NCBI GenBank assembly: GCA_046152955.1
Contig: JBJXGA010000270.1
Location: 1 to 64,000 of the forward strand
From: SIAF01 sp046152955
Lineage (GTDB): Bacteria > Planctomycetota > Planctomycetia > Planctomycetales > Planctomycetaceae
Length of the DNA: 64,000 nucleotides
Direction of reading: 5' to 3'
Shown: in pieces, positions 53,915-62,736 of the stretch
Layout of the letters: every line of letters begins with the position of its first letter
Numbering within the stretch: position 1 is the stretch's first letter
The notes under the pieces: generated by a model
Database searches by the model: none
The model's input: only the letters and a program-made list of their open reading frames with translations
What the model was told of the DNA's origin: nothing
Translations under genes and position numbers: made by a program

Positions 53915-54165
53915 GATCAACGCCCCGCCAACGAGATTAGAAGGAGCGCGCAATCGAATGTCGCGGCTCCGGGTCATCGTGCCACGCGGCCCGCTGAAAA
54001 TCAAGCCCGTGGGAGAATCGGACGAAGTTTCTGAGATCGAATCCCGCTCGGCCCGCCACGTGCGCAATTTCCCAACTGGATTGGTATCCTGGACAGCGCC
54101 GTCGTCGGAGGAAATCCCGGCATACTCCCGAATCTTTTCGAGCTGACTCTCCTGAGGAGAAACCC

Positions 54166-54729
54166 ATGAAGCGCCTGGCGTGGGCCCTGGTTGTGTCGTT
54201 GACCAGCAGTGTGAGCCGGGCCGACGAACCGCAGTCCGGGCCGAAGGTCGGAGACCAGCCCCCCGGTTTCTCCCTGCAGGTCGCGACCGGCGACGACGCG
54301 GGGAAAACAGTGGATTACCTCAAAGCTTGGAAAGACAAGCCGGTGCTGGTGATTTTTGTGGGTGAGATGACCCGTCCCGGATTTGGATTGCTCCGACCGC
54401 TCGACAAATACGCCCGACTTCGGCAACCCGAAGGATTGCAGGTGCTGATCGTGCGAGTCACCGACGACCGGGAAGCGGCGGCGCGCCATGCCCGGTTGCT
54501 CTACGAAATGTACGAGATCAAATCGATTGCGGGGACGCTGGAGGAAGGGAAAGCGGGACCAGCGGAATATGGGCTCCACGAAGAGGCCCAGATGACGGTC
54601 GTGCTGCTGGACAAGGAGCACAAGGTGGCGTTCAATCTCCCCCGCCGCGCTCCCGAGCGCCGCGACTTTGACGCCATTCGGGAGGGAATCGACAAACTGC
54701 TCGGTCCCTCTCCGGTTCCCTTTCCGTGA
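54166..54729 (+). CDS. Exported thioredoxin-fold protein without CxxC
   Basis: A 187-residue protein with a signal peptide (MKRLAWALVVSLTSSVSRA) and a redoxin-like body (KVGDQPPGFSLQV, then DKPVLVIFVGEMTRPGFGLL, then a strand-helix pattern QVLIVRVTDDREAAARHA and QMTVVLLDKEHKV). Where thioredoxin-like proteins carry CxxC, this one has EMTRPG, so disulfide chemistry is not expected. GGAG lies about seven bases before the ATG. It is divergent from the FxsC-like gene and convergent with the DUF1444 gene. Confidence 0.65.
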   Translation: MKRLAWALVVSLTSSVSRADEPQSGPKVGDQPPGFSLQVATGDDAGKTVDYLKAWKDKPVLVIFVGEMTRPGFGLLRPLDKYARLRQPEGLQVLIVRVTDDREAAARHARLLYEMYEIKSIAGTLEEGKAGPAEYGLHEEAQMTVVLLDKEHKVAFNLPRRAPERRDFDAIREGIDKLLGPSPVPFP

Positions 54730-54757
54730 GTTCCACGGACGGCTCACCCCCGACCCC

Positions 54758-56029
54758 TCACACCCAGGGAGAGAACTCCGTCACCCCATCGAGCGTGACG
54801 AGCAACAACCGGTTGCTCAGCGGATGGTCCATCTGCTGAAAGTCGGCTTCGACTTTCTTGCGAATGTCGTCCACCGTCGCCTGCGACTCCAGGCTGACGG
54901 CGACAAAGAAATCGCGGCTGGGGGCGCCGACGGCAAACTGCCCCCCCAGGACGTGCCGCAATCGGGCGTGAAACTGCTCGCTCAAGAGCCGCGTCGTGTT
55001 GTAGGCGTCCTGTCGATTGGGAATGAGCAGGCGCGGCCCCTCTTCCACCCCCGCCACCGTGAACTCCATCGGGGTCTCTTCAAAATACCGATTGAGGTTT
55101 TCCAGCGCGATCCCATGCAACTCATCGACCGACAGGCCCCACGACTCCAGCAGGTCGCGGCGAATGAACCAGTAGGCGTTCGACTCATCGACGACATACA
55201 GCACGACCAGTCCCCCCACCCAGGGACCGCCGACAAAATCCGGAAACTGCTCCTGCCACACCTCTTCGGGATAGAGCATCGGCATGATCCGCTCCTGGAC
55301 CTCCATGAGCGGCGGCTCGGTATGCGATTTGTCCCAATCCTGCATTTGGACCACGGTCAACAGCGCGGGGCGGACGATCGCTTCAAACTGGTCGGGAGCA
55401 TTGATGTAAGTGCGATAGAAATTGAAGAGGTTGATTCGGGAATCCCCGATCCGAATCTGAAAGTCCGCCGCCGGCTGGCAATCCAGCAACGGAAACAGCC
55501 GCCGCGCTAATTCCAATACCCGTGAGGTGAAGACTTCCGGCGGACAGGCGACTGAGGGGTTGAATTCGATCGACCCCACGACGAGAGTGGTCATCGTTTC
55601 GGCCTCTCGATCGGGGCTCGCCGACTGCACGTACAGGACGACCACTTGAACCGGTCCCTGTCGCAAACTCCAGGCCCGCCAGCGCCGCCACCGCGGGCGT
55701 CGGAACCAGCGCCGCCACCAGGGAAGTTCTTCCAGCACCGCTTCCCCTTCCAGGCCGATAATCCCTGCTCGATCATCGGGAGGCTTCAGCGGTCGCAGCC
55801 CTCGCTGCCGCGGGAAGATCCGCAGCGGATTCCAAAGCGGCTGTGCCTGGGCCTCTGGCCCTTCCCCCACCCAGACGCTCGAGATCGTCAGGACGCCACC
55901 GTCGTCGGGAGCCCGAACAGTCACGGTTCCACCGCTGGCAGACACCTCCCAGGAGGGGGGGGTGGCGAACCCGAACCAATTGTTCGGGCCCAGATGCCGC
56001 GTCCAGTGTGCCAACCGTGGTCGAGTCAA
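54758..56029 (-). CDS. DUF1444 (YtpQ-like) family protein
   Basis: A 423-residue protein whose C-terminal two thirds match the DUF1444/UPF0354 pattern: LLTVVQMQDWDKSH, VVLYVVDESNAYWFIRRDLLESWGLSVDELHGIALENL and LNDRLLV-like strands (LSNRLLLVTLDG). The N-terminal third, WFGFATPPSWEVSASGGTVTVRAPDDGGVLTIS, looks like a beta-sandwich added to the family core. TTG at 56027-56029 is proposed as the start because AAGGA lies about eight bases upstream. The frame extends 93 codons further, but that part is not protein-like. Function of the family is unknown. Confidence 0.7.
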   Translation of the reverse strand: MTRPRLAHWTRHLGPNNWFGFATPPSWEVSASGGTVTVRAPDDGGVLTISSVWVGEGPEAQAQPLWNPLRIFPRQRGLRPLKPPDDRAGIIGLEGEAVLEELPWWRRWFRRPRWRRWRAWSLRQGPVQVVVLYVQSASPDREAETMTTLVVGSIEFNPSVACPPEVFTSRVLELARRLFPLLDCQPAADFQIRIGDSRINLFNFYRTYINAPDQFEAIVRPALLTVVQMQDWDKSHTEPPLMEVQERIMPMLYPEEVWQEQFPDFVGGPWVGGLVVLYVVDESNAYWFIRRDLLESWGLSVDELHGIALENLNRYFEETPMEFTVAGVEEGPRLLIPNRQDAYNTTRLLSEQFHARLRHVLGGQFAVGAPSRDFFVAVSLESQATVDDIRKKVEADFQQMDHPLSNRLLLVTLDGVTEFSPWV

Positions 56030-56293
56030 GTCTCTGTTCCTTGCCGCGAGGGAACACCCGCACCGTGTGACGCGCCAGTTCGCATCGCCGAGGGCCGGGT
56101 GGGCCGGTAGAACAAATTCCGCTGTGACAATTTTACGCCAAGCGGGGCGACAATGTAAGATAGTGCCGGAGGAATTGTCGCAAGACCCTGACTCCCGGAG
56201 TTTACAGGATGTGGCGGAAGCGGATCGCCCCGCCATGCCAGGAGCGCCGTTCGCATCCTTTTTTTGGCTCGCACGTCCACTGCGCCCGTCTTT

Positions 56294-58726
56294 ATGGTTT
56301 GGCTCCATCCACTGCTGCTGGCAGGACTCCTCTTAACCGCCATTCCGGTGGTGCTGCACCTGTTGCTTCGCGCCAAACCTAAAAAGCTGGTCTTTCCAGC
56401 GCTGCGGTTGATTCAGAATCGGCGGCGGACGAACGTGCGGCGGTTGCGGCTGCGGCATCTGGCGCTCTTGGCGTCGCGGATGGTGCTCATTGCGGCGCTG
56501 GTGGCCGCCGTGGCGCGCCCCTCGGTGCCGGCGGCTGATTATGCGCCGCGCTGGGGAGACTGGCTGCGCCTGGGGCTGTTGGCGGCGTCGCTGGCGGCGG
56601 TTTATGCCGGGTTGCTCGCCCTGTGGCGCCGCAGTCGGATCGCGCCGCATGAGCTGGCGTATCGTCGCACGATGCTGCGGGCCGGATTGGGGGTCGGGGG
56701 ACTCCTGGCGTTCGTGCTCCTGGTCGCCTGGCCGTATCAGCAACGGATCGCGGCGGCCATCACCCAACCGACGCTGGCTCCCAGCGAATTCCTCCCCGTC
56801 GCGGCGGCGATGGTCTTCGACACCAGCCTCAGCATGCAGTATCGCCAGGAGGGAAGGACCCGTCTGGAAGTGGCGCAGGAAATCGCCACGCGACATTTGG
56901 GAAGTCTGCCTCGAACCAGCCGCGTGGCGGTAATCGAAACCTCCCCCGCCGACGGCCCGATCCGGTTTCAAAGCGATCAATCGCAGCCGGTCAAGCGAAT
57001 CGCTGCACTCGAAACCCGGCCGCTGCGCGTCCCCCTGGAAGATCGGCTGGCGGCGGCGATCGAGGCGCAGCTCGAGGACAAGCAGAAAGACGCCGCCGGT
57101 GCTGCCTCACCCGGTGCCGATCTGCTGCGCGAGGTGTATGTGTTCACCGATCTGGCGGCAAGCGGCTGGCGTCCGGAAGAGACGCCGCGCCTGGCCGAAG
57201 CGCTAGCGCAGGCGCCCGAGGTTGGGGTCTACCTGATCGACGTGGGAGTGACAAACCCTACGAACCTGGCGCTGACCGAACTGACGCTGGCAGAGCAAAC
57301 GATTCCCAAGGGGAACGAAGCGCTGTTGAAAGTCACGCTGGAAGCGACCGGCATGGAACCGGGAGAGCGAACGGTCGAGTTGCACGTGGAAAACGACGCC
57401 GGACGCATGATGAAAGTCGAGCAACAACATCCGCAGGTGGACGGCAAATCGGCGACTCTCGTCCAGTTTCCGGTGCGGGCCACTGCCGGCCCGGTTCTGC
57501 AGGGGGAAGTCCGGCTGTTGGCCAGCGATCCGTTGGCGTTTGACGACGTGCGGTACTTCTCGCTGCTCGTGCAGCCCCCGGCCGAAGTGCTGGTGGTCGC
57601 CGAGAATCGCCGCGACGCCCGCTTCCTGATCGATGTCCTTTCCCCATCCGATCTGGCGCCGTTGGGCAAGCTGCGCTATCGGTGCCAGTATGCGTCTCCG
57701 GCGCGACTGGGGACGACCGATTTGTCCAAATATGCCGTGGTTTGCCTGGTCAACGTGGCCGATCCCGGATCGGCCGGTTGGACCGCAGTGGAACGCTTCG
57801 TCGCAGCGGGCGGGAGCGCGTTCATCGTTCTGGGAGACAAAGTGAAACATGCCGCCTGGCTCTCGGAGACGGCCAAGGAGTTGCTTCCGGGGGATCTGAC
57901 GGCGCGGCTCAAATTCGATCCTCCCGAGTTCCTCGATTTGGAGAACCTGTCCCACCCGATGCTCCGCAAGTTCGTCGACTGGGGGACGGCCGGCCTTACC
58001 GCAGAACCGATCCGCGAATACTGGCGCGTCACACCCGCCACGCGCGACAGCGCGGTGATTGCCAGCTACACCGACCATCGCCGCGGTCCGGCGCTCGTCG
58101 AACGGGCGGTCGGCAAGGGGCGGGTGGTGATGCTCACCACGTCGCTCGATCGCCGGTGGAACGACCTCCCCGTTTCGGGTTGGTCCTACGTCGCCCTGGC
58201 GGATCAGCTCATGCAATACCTGACCCGCTCTCCCACGAACGATTTCAATTACCTCGCCGGCGAAACGGTGCAGATCGCTCTTGATCCGGCGCTCCCCTTG
58301 TCGGCATTTCTGTTGCGAAAGCCCCTCTTGCAGCAGCTTCGCAGCGAAGTTGTGCCCGGCGCGCTGCAGGTGACGGTTCACGACGTCGATCAGCTGGGAA
58401 ACTATCGGCTGACCAGCGCGGACCCCCAGGCCCGGTTCAGTCGCGGGTTCAGCATCAATCTGGAAGGGTCGGAAAGTCATCTGCAACGACTCACTCAGGC
58501 TGAACTCGACGCCCGGCTGGGAGTCGATCGCTACAGTCTGGCGCGCGATATCGACCACTTGCAGCGGAACGTCCGCGCCGGGCGATTGGGACGCGAAGCC
58601 TTTCCGCTGCTGGCCCTGATCCTCCTGGCTTTTTTCCTGGGGGAGCATTTTCTGGCCAACCGCTTTTATGAATCCGAGCAACCTGGCGCGGCAACGCCTG
58701 CCTCCGCCAATTCTCCCGCGAGCTGA
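56294..58726 (+). CDS. BatA/VWA-domain membrane protein
   Basis: An 810-residue protein with an aerotolerance-type (BatA) N-terminal region: two membrane helices with WLHPLLLAGLLLTAIPVVLHLLLRAKPKK, then RRLRLRHLALLASRMVLIAALVAAVARP, and two more helices to about residue 150. A von Willebrand A domain follows, with a MIDAS-like DTSLS at 176-180. After further beta domains comes a last membrane helix near the C-terminus (LLALILLAFFLGEHFLA). The ATG at 56294 gives the family's usual N-terminus. Companion BatB and MoxR ATPase genes are not adjacent. It starts six bases before the thiolase gene ends the intergenic gap, so they may be cotranscribed. Confidence 0.8.
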   Translation: MVWLHPLLLAGLLLTAIPVVLHLLLRAKPKKLVFPALRLIQNRRRTNVRRLRLRHLALLASRMVLIAALVAAVARPSVPAADYAPRWGDWLRLGLLAASLAAVYAGLLALWRRSRIAPHELAYRRTMLRAGLGVGGLLAFVLLVAWPYQQRIAAAITQPTLAPSEFLPVAAAMVFDTSLSMQYRQEGRTRLEVAQEIATRHLGSLPRTSRVAVIETSPADGPIRFQSDQSQPVKRIAALETRPLRVPLEDRLAAAIEAQLEDKQKDAAGAASPGADLLREVYVFTDLAASGWRPEETPRLAEALAQAPEVGVYLIDVGVTNPTNLALTELTLAEQTIPKGNEALLKVTLEATGMEPGERTVELHVENDAGRMMKVEQQHPQVDGKSATLVQFPVRATAGPVLQGEVRLLASDPLAFDDVRYFSLLVQPPAEVLVVAENRRDARFLIDVLSPSDLAPLGKLRYRCQYASPARLGTTDLSKYAVVCLVNVADPGSAGWTAVERFVAAGGSAFIVLGDKVKHAAWLSETAKELLPGDLTARLKFDPPEFLDLENLSHPMLRKFVDWGTAGLTAEPIREYWRVTPATRDSAVIASYTDHRRGPALVERAVGKGRVVMLTTSLDRRWNDLPVSGWSYVALADQLMQYLTRSPTNDFNYLAGETVQIALDPALPLSAFLLRKPLLQQLRSEVVPGALQVTVHDVDQLGNYRLTSADPQARFSRGFSINLEGSESHLQRLTQAELDARLGVDRYSLARDIDHLQRNVRAGRLGREAFPLLALILLAFFLGEHFLANRFYESEQPGAATPASANSPAS

Positions 58727-58731
58727 TCCTC

Positions 58732-59916
58732 ATGACCGACGCCTACCTGCTGGCCGGCGCCCGAACGCCGATTGGGAAATTTCTGGGGGGACTGAAATCG
58801 GTCCCGGTCACCGACCTAGGAGCGCTCGTCATCCGCGAGAGCCTCCGCCGGGCTGCTGTCGAGCCTGCGGAAGTCGACGAAGTGATTATGGGCTTGATCC
58901 TGTCGGGAGGGGTGGGGCAGGCACCGGCGCGGCAAGCGGCAATCCGCGGCGGGCTTCCCCCGCGCGTCGCGGCCTTAACGATCAACAAAGTCTGTGGATC
59001 GGGGCTCAAAGCGGTGATGCTTGCGGCGCAAGCCGTGCGTCTCGGGGATGCCCGGATCGTCGTCGCGGGGGGGATGGAGAGCATGTCGCGGGCGCCGCAT
59101 CTCTTGCGCGGCAGCCGCGAGGGAATCAAGTTTGGGGAGATCGTGCTCGACGATTCGATGTTGCGGGACGGATTGTGGTGCGCCTTCGAGGAGTGCCACA
59201 TGGGGCAGCACGCCGAGCACACGGCGCGTACCTGCCAGATTTCGCGGCTCGATCAGGATCGCTTCGCGCAATTGAGCCAGGAGCGCGCGGCACGGGCCGC
59301 TGCCGCCGGGGCGTTTCGCGATGAGATTGTGCCGGTCACGGTCAAGTCCAAAGGAGGGCAGACCGAGCTGGCTGTTGATGAAGGCCCCCGCCCCGAGACG
59401 ACCGCGGACGCCATGGCGCAGCTCAAACCTGCGTTTGATGCGCAAGGGACGGTCACCGCCGGCAATTCCTCGCTGCTGAGCGACGGCGCCGCGGCGGTGG
59501 TCGTGGCCAACGCCGAAGTGGCCCGCCGCGCGAACCATCCCTGGACGGCGCGGATCGTCGCCTATCACACCAGCGGGGTGGAGCCGCGGGAGATTTTCCT
59601 GGCGCCGGTCGAGGCGATCCGGCAGGTCGTCCGAAAAGCGGGGCTGTCGCTGGAGCAGATCGATTTGTTTGAAATCAACGAAGCCTTTGCAGCGCAGATG
59701 CTGGGTTGCATCCGGGGCCTGGGACTGGACCAGGAACGGGTCAACGTGCATGGCGGAGCGATCGCCCTGGGGCACCCGATCGGCGCCAGCGGCGCGCGAG
59801 TGCTGGTCACGCTGCTGGCGGCCCTGCATCAGCGCAACGCCCGCTACGGAATCGCCAGTCTGTGCCTGGGCGGGGGAAACGCCGTCGCGCTGCTCGTCGA
59901 AAGGACTCCCCTCTGA
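58732..59916 (+). CDS. Acetyl-CoA acetyltransferase (thiolase)
   Basis: A 394-residue biosynthetic-type thiolase that condenses two acetyl-CoA or cleaves acetoacetyl-CoA. The nucleophilic Cys88 is in NKVCGSGLKA; the catalytic His is in GGAIALGHPIGASGAR, and the second Cys is in SLCLGGGNAVAL; NEAFAAQ is also conserved. Length and start (ATG 58732) are normal. The stop overlaps the following tiny ORF (TGATG). It is not accompanied by other fatty-acid or polyhydroxyalkanoate genes here. Confidence 0.95.
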   Translation: MTDAYLLAGARTPIGKFLGGLKSVPVTDLGALVIRESLRRAAVEPAEVDEVIMGLILSGGVGQAPARQAAIRGGLPPRVAALTINKVCGSGLKAVMLAAQAVRLGDARIVVAGGMESMSRAPHLLRGSREGIKFGEIVLDDSMLRDGLWCAFEECHMGQHAEHTARTCQISRLDQDRFAQLSQERAARAAAAGAFRDEIVPVTVKSKGGQTELAVDEGPRPETTADAMAQLKPAFDAQGTVTAGNSSLLSDGAAAVVVANAEVARRANHPWTARIVAYHTSGVEPREIFLAPVEAIRQVVRKAGLSLEQIDLFEINEAFAAQMLGCIRGLGLDQERVNVHGGAIALGHPIGASGARVLVTLLAALHQRNARYGIASLCLGGGNAVALLVERTPL

Positions 59917-60056
59917 TGCGCCGCCAGCCTGCGGATCGACTCCTGGAATTCGAAATGCTCCCAGCGGACCGGCTAGTCGCCGGGGCGTTCCTGCCGCTCT
60001 CCCCCCACTGGGCGCGCCTGATGGCCAGGGCCCCGGAATGGAATGACGCCTGGTGA
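59916..60056 (+). CDS. Possible 46-residue coupled small protein
   Basis: ATG at 59916 overlaps the thiolase stop (TGATG), and its own stop (60054-60056) lies within the GTG start of the next gene (GTGA). The 46 residues (MRRQPADRLLEFEMLPADRL..., ending APEWNDAW) have no recognised domain. Overlapping start and stop signals on both sides and a filled gap argue for translation. The very short length argues for caution. Confidence 0.4.
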   Translation: MRRQPADRLLEFEMLPADRLVAGAFLPLSPHWARLMARAPEWNDAW

Positions 60057-60532
60057 ATGACATCTACGCCTCGTTGGCCTTCGGCATCCTGCTGGTGGCG
60101 ATTGGCGCCGGCTTGATTCGCTGGCATGTCGTCACCTGGCGCGCACTGCGCAGCGAACCGGTGTTACAGCCGCGAGAATTGCGTTATTACCGGGCGCAGT
60201 TTCGCCGCCGGATGCAGGTCTCGGTCCTGCTCATCGTCTTGGGGATCATGATCCCATTGGGAGACGCGCTCATGATGCAGCGGCGACTGCCGGGGGTGGT
60301 TGCCGGCTACTGGATCGCCGTTCTGCTACTGACATTTTGGATCGTCGTCCTGGCGGCGCTGGACTGGCTGTCCGGGCAGGCGCATCGGCGTTCGCTGCGC
60401 AACTCGCTGGCAGACATTGCGCGCCAGCGCCGGGAATTGGAAGCCGAAGCGAGCCGACTGCGAGAGCAGCATCGCCAGGGAAACGGAAATGGAAGAATGT
60501 TTGGCGAACTGGACGAACCAGATCTGAACTGA
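60053..60532 (+). CDS. Small membrane protein with C-terminal coiled coil
   Basis: A 159-residue protein with an N-terminal membrane helix (about 5-22), two further hydrophobic helices (about 53-72 and 84-105) and a charged helix (IARQRRELEAEASRLREQHRQ) likely to form a coiled coil. No family recognised. Start GTG at 60053 overlaps the preceding tiny ORF. It lies 54 bases before the VirD4-like ATPase gene, so the two may act together at the membrane. Confidence 0.6.
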   Translation: MNDIYASLAFGILLVAIGAGLIRWHVVTWRALRSEPVLQPRELRYYRAQFRRRMQVSVLLIVLGIMIPLGDALMMQRRLPGVVAGYWIAVLLLTFWIVVLAALDWLSGQAHRRSLRNSLADIARQRRELEAEASRLREQHRQGNGNGRMFGELDEPDLN

Positions 60533-60586
60533 TGCCTGCCGCCACGAATGGTTCCGGAATTGGTCGAGACCAAAGCGAGATTTCCG

Positions 60587-62713
60587 ATGACTGATGAACT
60601 GCTCGAACTGGGGTGGCGCGACATCTTATTTGTGTCCGCCGAGACGTTTCGCAAACTCTTGCCGACCGCCTTTCAGCGGTGTGCCTATGACTTGCCGCAG
60701 ATCGAGGACAGTACTCGAACGGCCACGGCGTTTCGATCGACCCAAAGCTCGGATCTGTATCGAACGCAATCGCGAACGCAGGCGGTGGTCTGCTGGCGTC
60801 CCAAGTTGACCGATCCGCCGTCGGTTCTGGTGGGCTGGAAGGTGGATGACATTTCGGGAGGAAGGCGGACGCGGCATCCGGCGAAGGGGGCGGAATTGGG
60901 AGAAGCGTTGCGCGCCGTCGTCGGCGCCTGGTTGGCGGACGAGCGCATTCGAGTTCAGGAGGCGCTGCCTTACAACCTTGTTGTCGGGCCGGGGGAGTCA
61001 CTTCCCGGCCCCTTTACGGGAACACTGCGCGACTACGGGGGGTGTGCCGTCGAGTCCGAGTTGCATGACCTCACGGAGGGCTGGCTGCCGTTGGGAACCT
61101 ACGCGTTTGGCGAGTCCGACACTCCGGAACGGGTCGGGGCGCCGTTGTATCTGGCACGCTTCCGCAATCAGGGGCGCATGGAACACAACGGCGTGCTGGT
61201 CTGCGCGCCGCAGAATTCGGGCAAGACGCGATTGATCATCCGCTGGGCCAAAGCGGCCAGTCGCGCCACACCTCCGTATGCCACGTTTCTGATTGACGTC
61301 AAAGGCAACCTGCGGCAAAAACTGGAGAATGAATTAATAGGAGACATCTATTACTTCTCCACCGATCCGCAAGATGAACAGAGCGATCGGATCAACTTCC
61401 TGGATGGGCCGATGGGACTGAACGCGATGGAGTCGGATCGCATTCGGCAACTCGTGACGGCTCTCATGCCCTCGCGCGGGTGGACGGAACGAGGGGGACA
61501 GGACGAGTACTTCTATCGCAATCGGGTGATCTGGCTCACCGCTTTTGTCCATCTGCTGAAGCAGGCGGAGTGTTACTATCCGGAGTGGTTCACCGACGAC
61601 GAGGGGGAGGAACGGCACGTCGATCTGGGGGATCTGTACGATTTGGTGGCCGACGAAGAGCGGGTCTATTTCTACCTGAACGAATTGACTCGTGCTGAGG
61701 AGATCAATGTGGAGCGGGGCGATCCGGTTCCGGAATGCGGAGTCGCCCACTGGGGCGCCGAACTGGCGCTGCTGCTCAATCCCCAGCGCGTTTCGATCGG
61801 TCAGCGCCCGGACAAGGAAACGTTTCGAACCTACACTACGGGGTTGCTGGCCGCCCTGGAACCGTTTTCAAGACACGGGACGCTCCATCACCGGGTCCGC
61901 GGCTATGGACCGGGGCGACAGTTTGATCTGGAATCCGTGCTGGACGGCGCCCCCCGCCCGGTGACGGTGATCCTGTCGGCCCGACAGCAGGATTTGGAAA
62001 AAGCGGACGCCGTACTCTCGATGACCATGCGCCGCCTGCAGTGGTTCCTGTTCGACCGCATGGCCGATCCGCAGGCCGAGAACCGGCCCGTCCTGTTGCT
62101 ACTGGATGAAACGCGGCGAATTCGCGACTTCAATGCCGCCGAATACATTACGTTTGCCCGCGAAGCCAGAACCAGTTGCGTGCTCGTGTATCAGGCGCTC
62201 GACCAGATTGGAGAACCGGCCCGGATCACCGAGTTGCTGGAGAACATCGGCACGCAGATCTATCTGGGCTCGCTGGTTGGAAACACCGCCCGGTATTTCA
62301 TCGGCATGCTCCCCAAACGCTGGCGGCCGACCTATTCACGCCAAATAATGCGGACGGCGAATACGGAAACCACCACCACCCTGATTGGTCATGAGATGGT
62401 GGACTATTTCAGCACCACCGACCTGTTCCACCTGCCCGCGGGGAGATGGCCCGCGTTGATCTGTCTGGGAGATCAGCCCCGCCGCAAGCCGTTCCTGACC
62501 GACATGTCCGAGGACAATCCTGGCAATGGGCCGGCGGCGATGTCCGCGACGATTCACCAGCCGGCAGCGACACTCGCACCGAGGCGCCCTCCGGCCCCCT
62601 GGGAGTCCGGTTGGGCGCCCCGGATCGCCACCGCGGAGGATTTGGGTGGCTCGGAAGAGGATGAACTAGTGATCAGTCCGCCTCCACCCTCGGAGAACTC
62701 TCCGCGGGAGTAA
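60587..62713 (+). CDS. VirD4/TraG-like P-loop ATPase
   Basis: A 708-residue protein of the type IV coupling/FtsK-HerA-like ATPase superfamily. Walker A is APQNSGKTR (207-215); Walker B is VLLLLDETRR; further TraG/TraM-recognition-like segments read FAREARTSCVLVYQALDQI and RITELLENIGTQIYLGS. There is no N-terminal membrane helix, unlike typical VirD4, though the preceding gene encodes membrane helices. ATG at 60587 chosen; an ATG 13 codons earlier is possible. No relaxase or mating-pair genes are visible, so a conjugal role is doubtful. Confidence 0.75.
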   Translation: MTDELLELGWRDILFVSAETFRKLLPTAFQRCAYDLPQIEDSTRTATAFRSTQSSDLYRTQSRTQAVVCWRPKLTDPPSVLVGWKVDDISGGRRTRHPAKGAELGEALRAVVGAWLADERIRVQEALPYNLVVGPGESLPGPFTGTLRDYGGCAVESELHDLTEGWLPLGTYAFGESDTPERVGAPLYLARFRNQGRMEHNGVLVCAPQNSGKTRLIIRWAKAASRATPPYATFLIDVKGNLRQKLENELIGDIYYFSTDPQDEQSDRINFLDGPMGLNAMESDRIRQLVTALMPSRGWTERGGQDEYFYRNRVIWLTAFVHLLKQAECYYPEWFTDDEGEERHVDLGDLYDLVADEERVYFYLNELTRAEEINVERGDPVPECGVAHWGAELALLLNPQRVSIGQRPDKETFRTYTTGLLAALEPFSRHGTLHHRVRGYGPGRQFDLESVLDGAPRPVTVILSARQQDLEKADAVLSMTMRRLQWFLFDRMADPQAENRPVLLLLDETRRIRDFNAAEYITFAREARTSCVLVYQALDQIGEPARITELLENIGTQIYLGSLVGNTARYFIGMLPKRWRPTYSRQIMRTANTETTTTLIGHEMVDYFSTTDLFHLPAGRWPALICLGDQPRRKPFLTDMSEDNPGNGPAAMSATIHQPAATLAPRRPPAPWESGWAPRIATAEDLGGSEEDELVISPPPPSENSPRE

Positions 62714-62736
62714 CGCCCTCTGTTAGGAAGATGCCA

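Noticed and set aside
53915..54067. N-terminal extension of the FxsC-like protein
   Set aside because: The extension has no ribosome binding site and precedes the first TIR strand. FxsC proteins usually start right at that strand.
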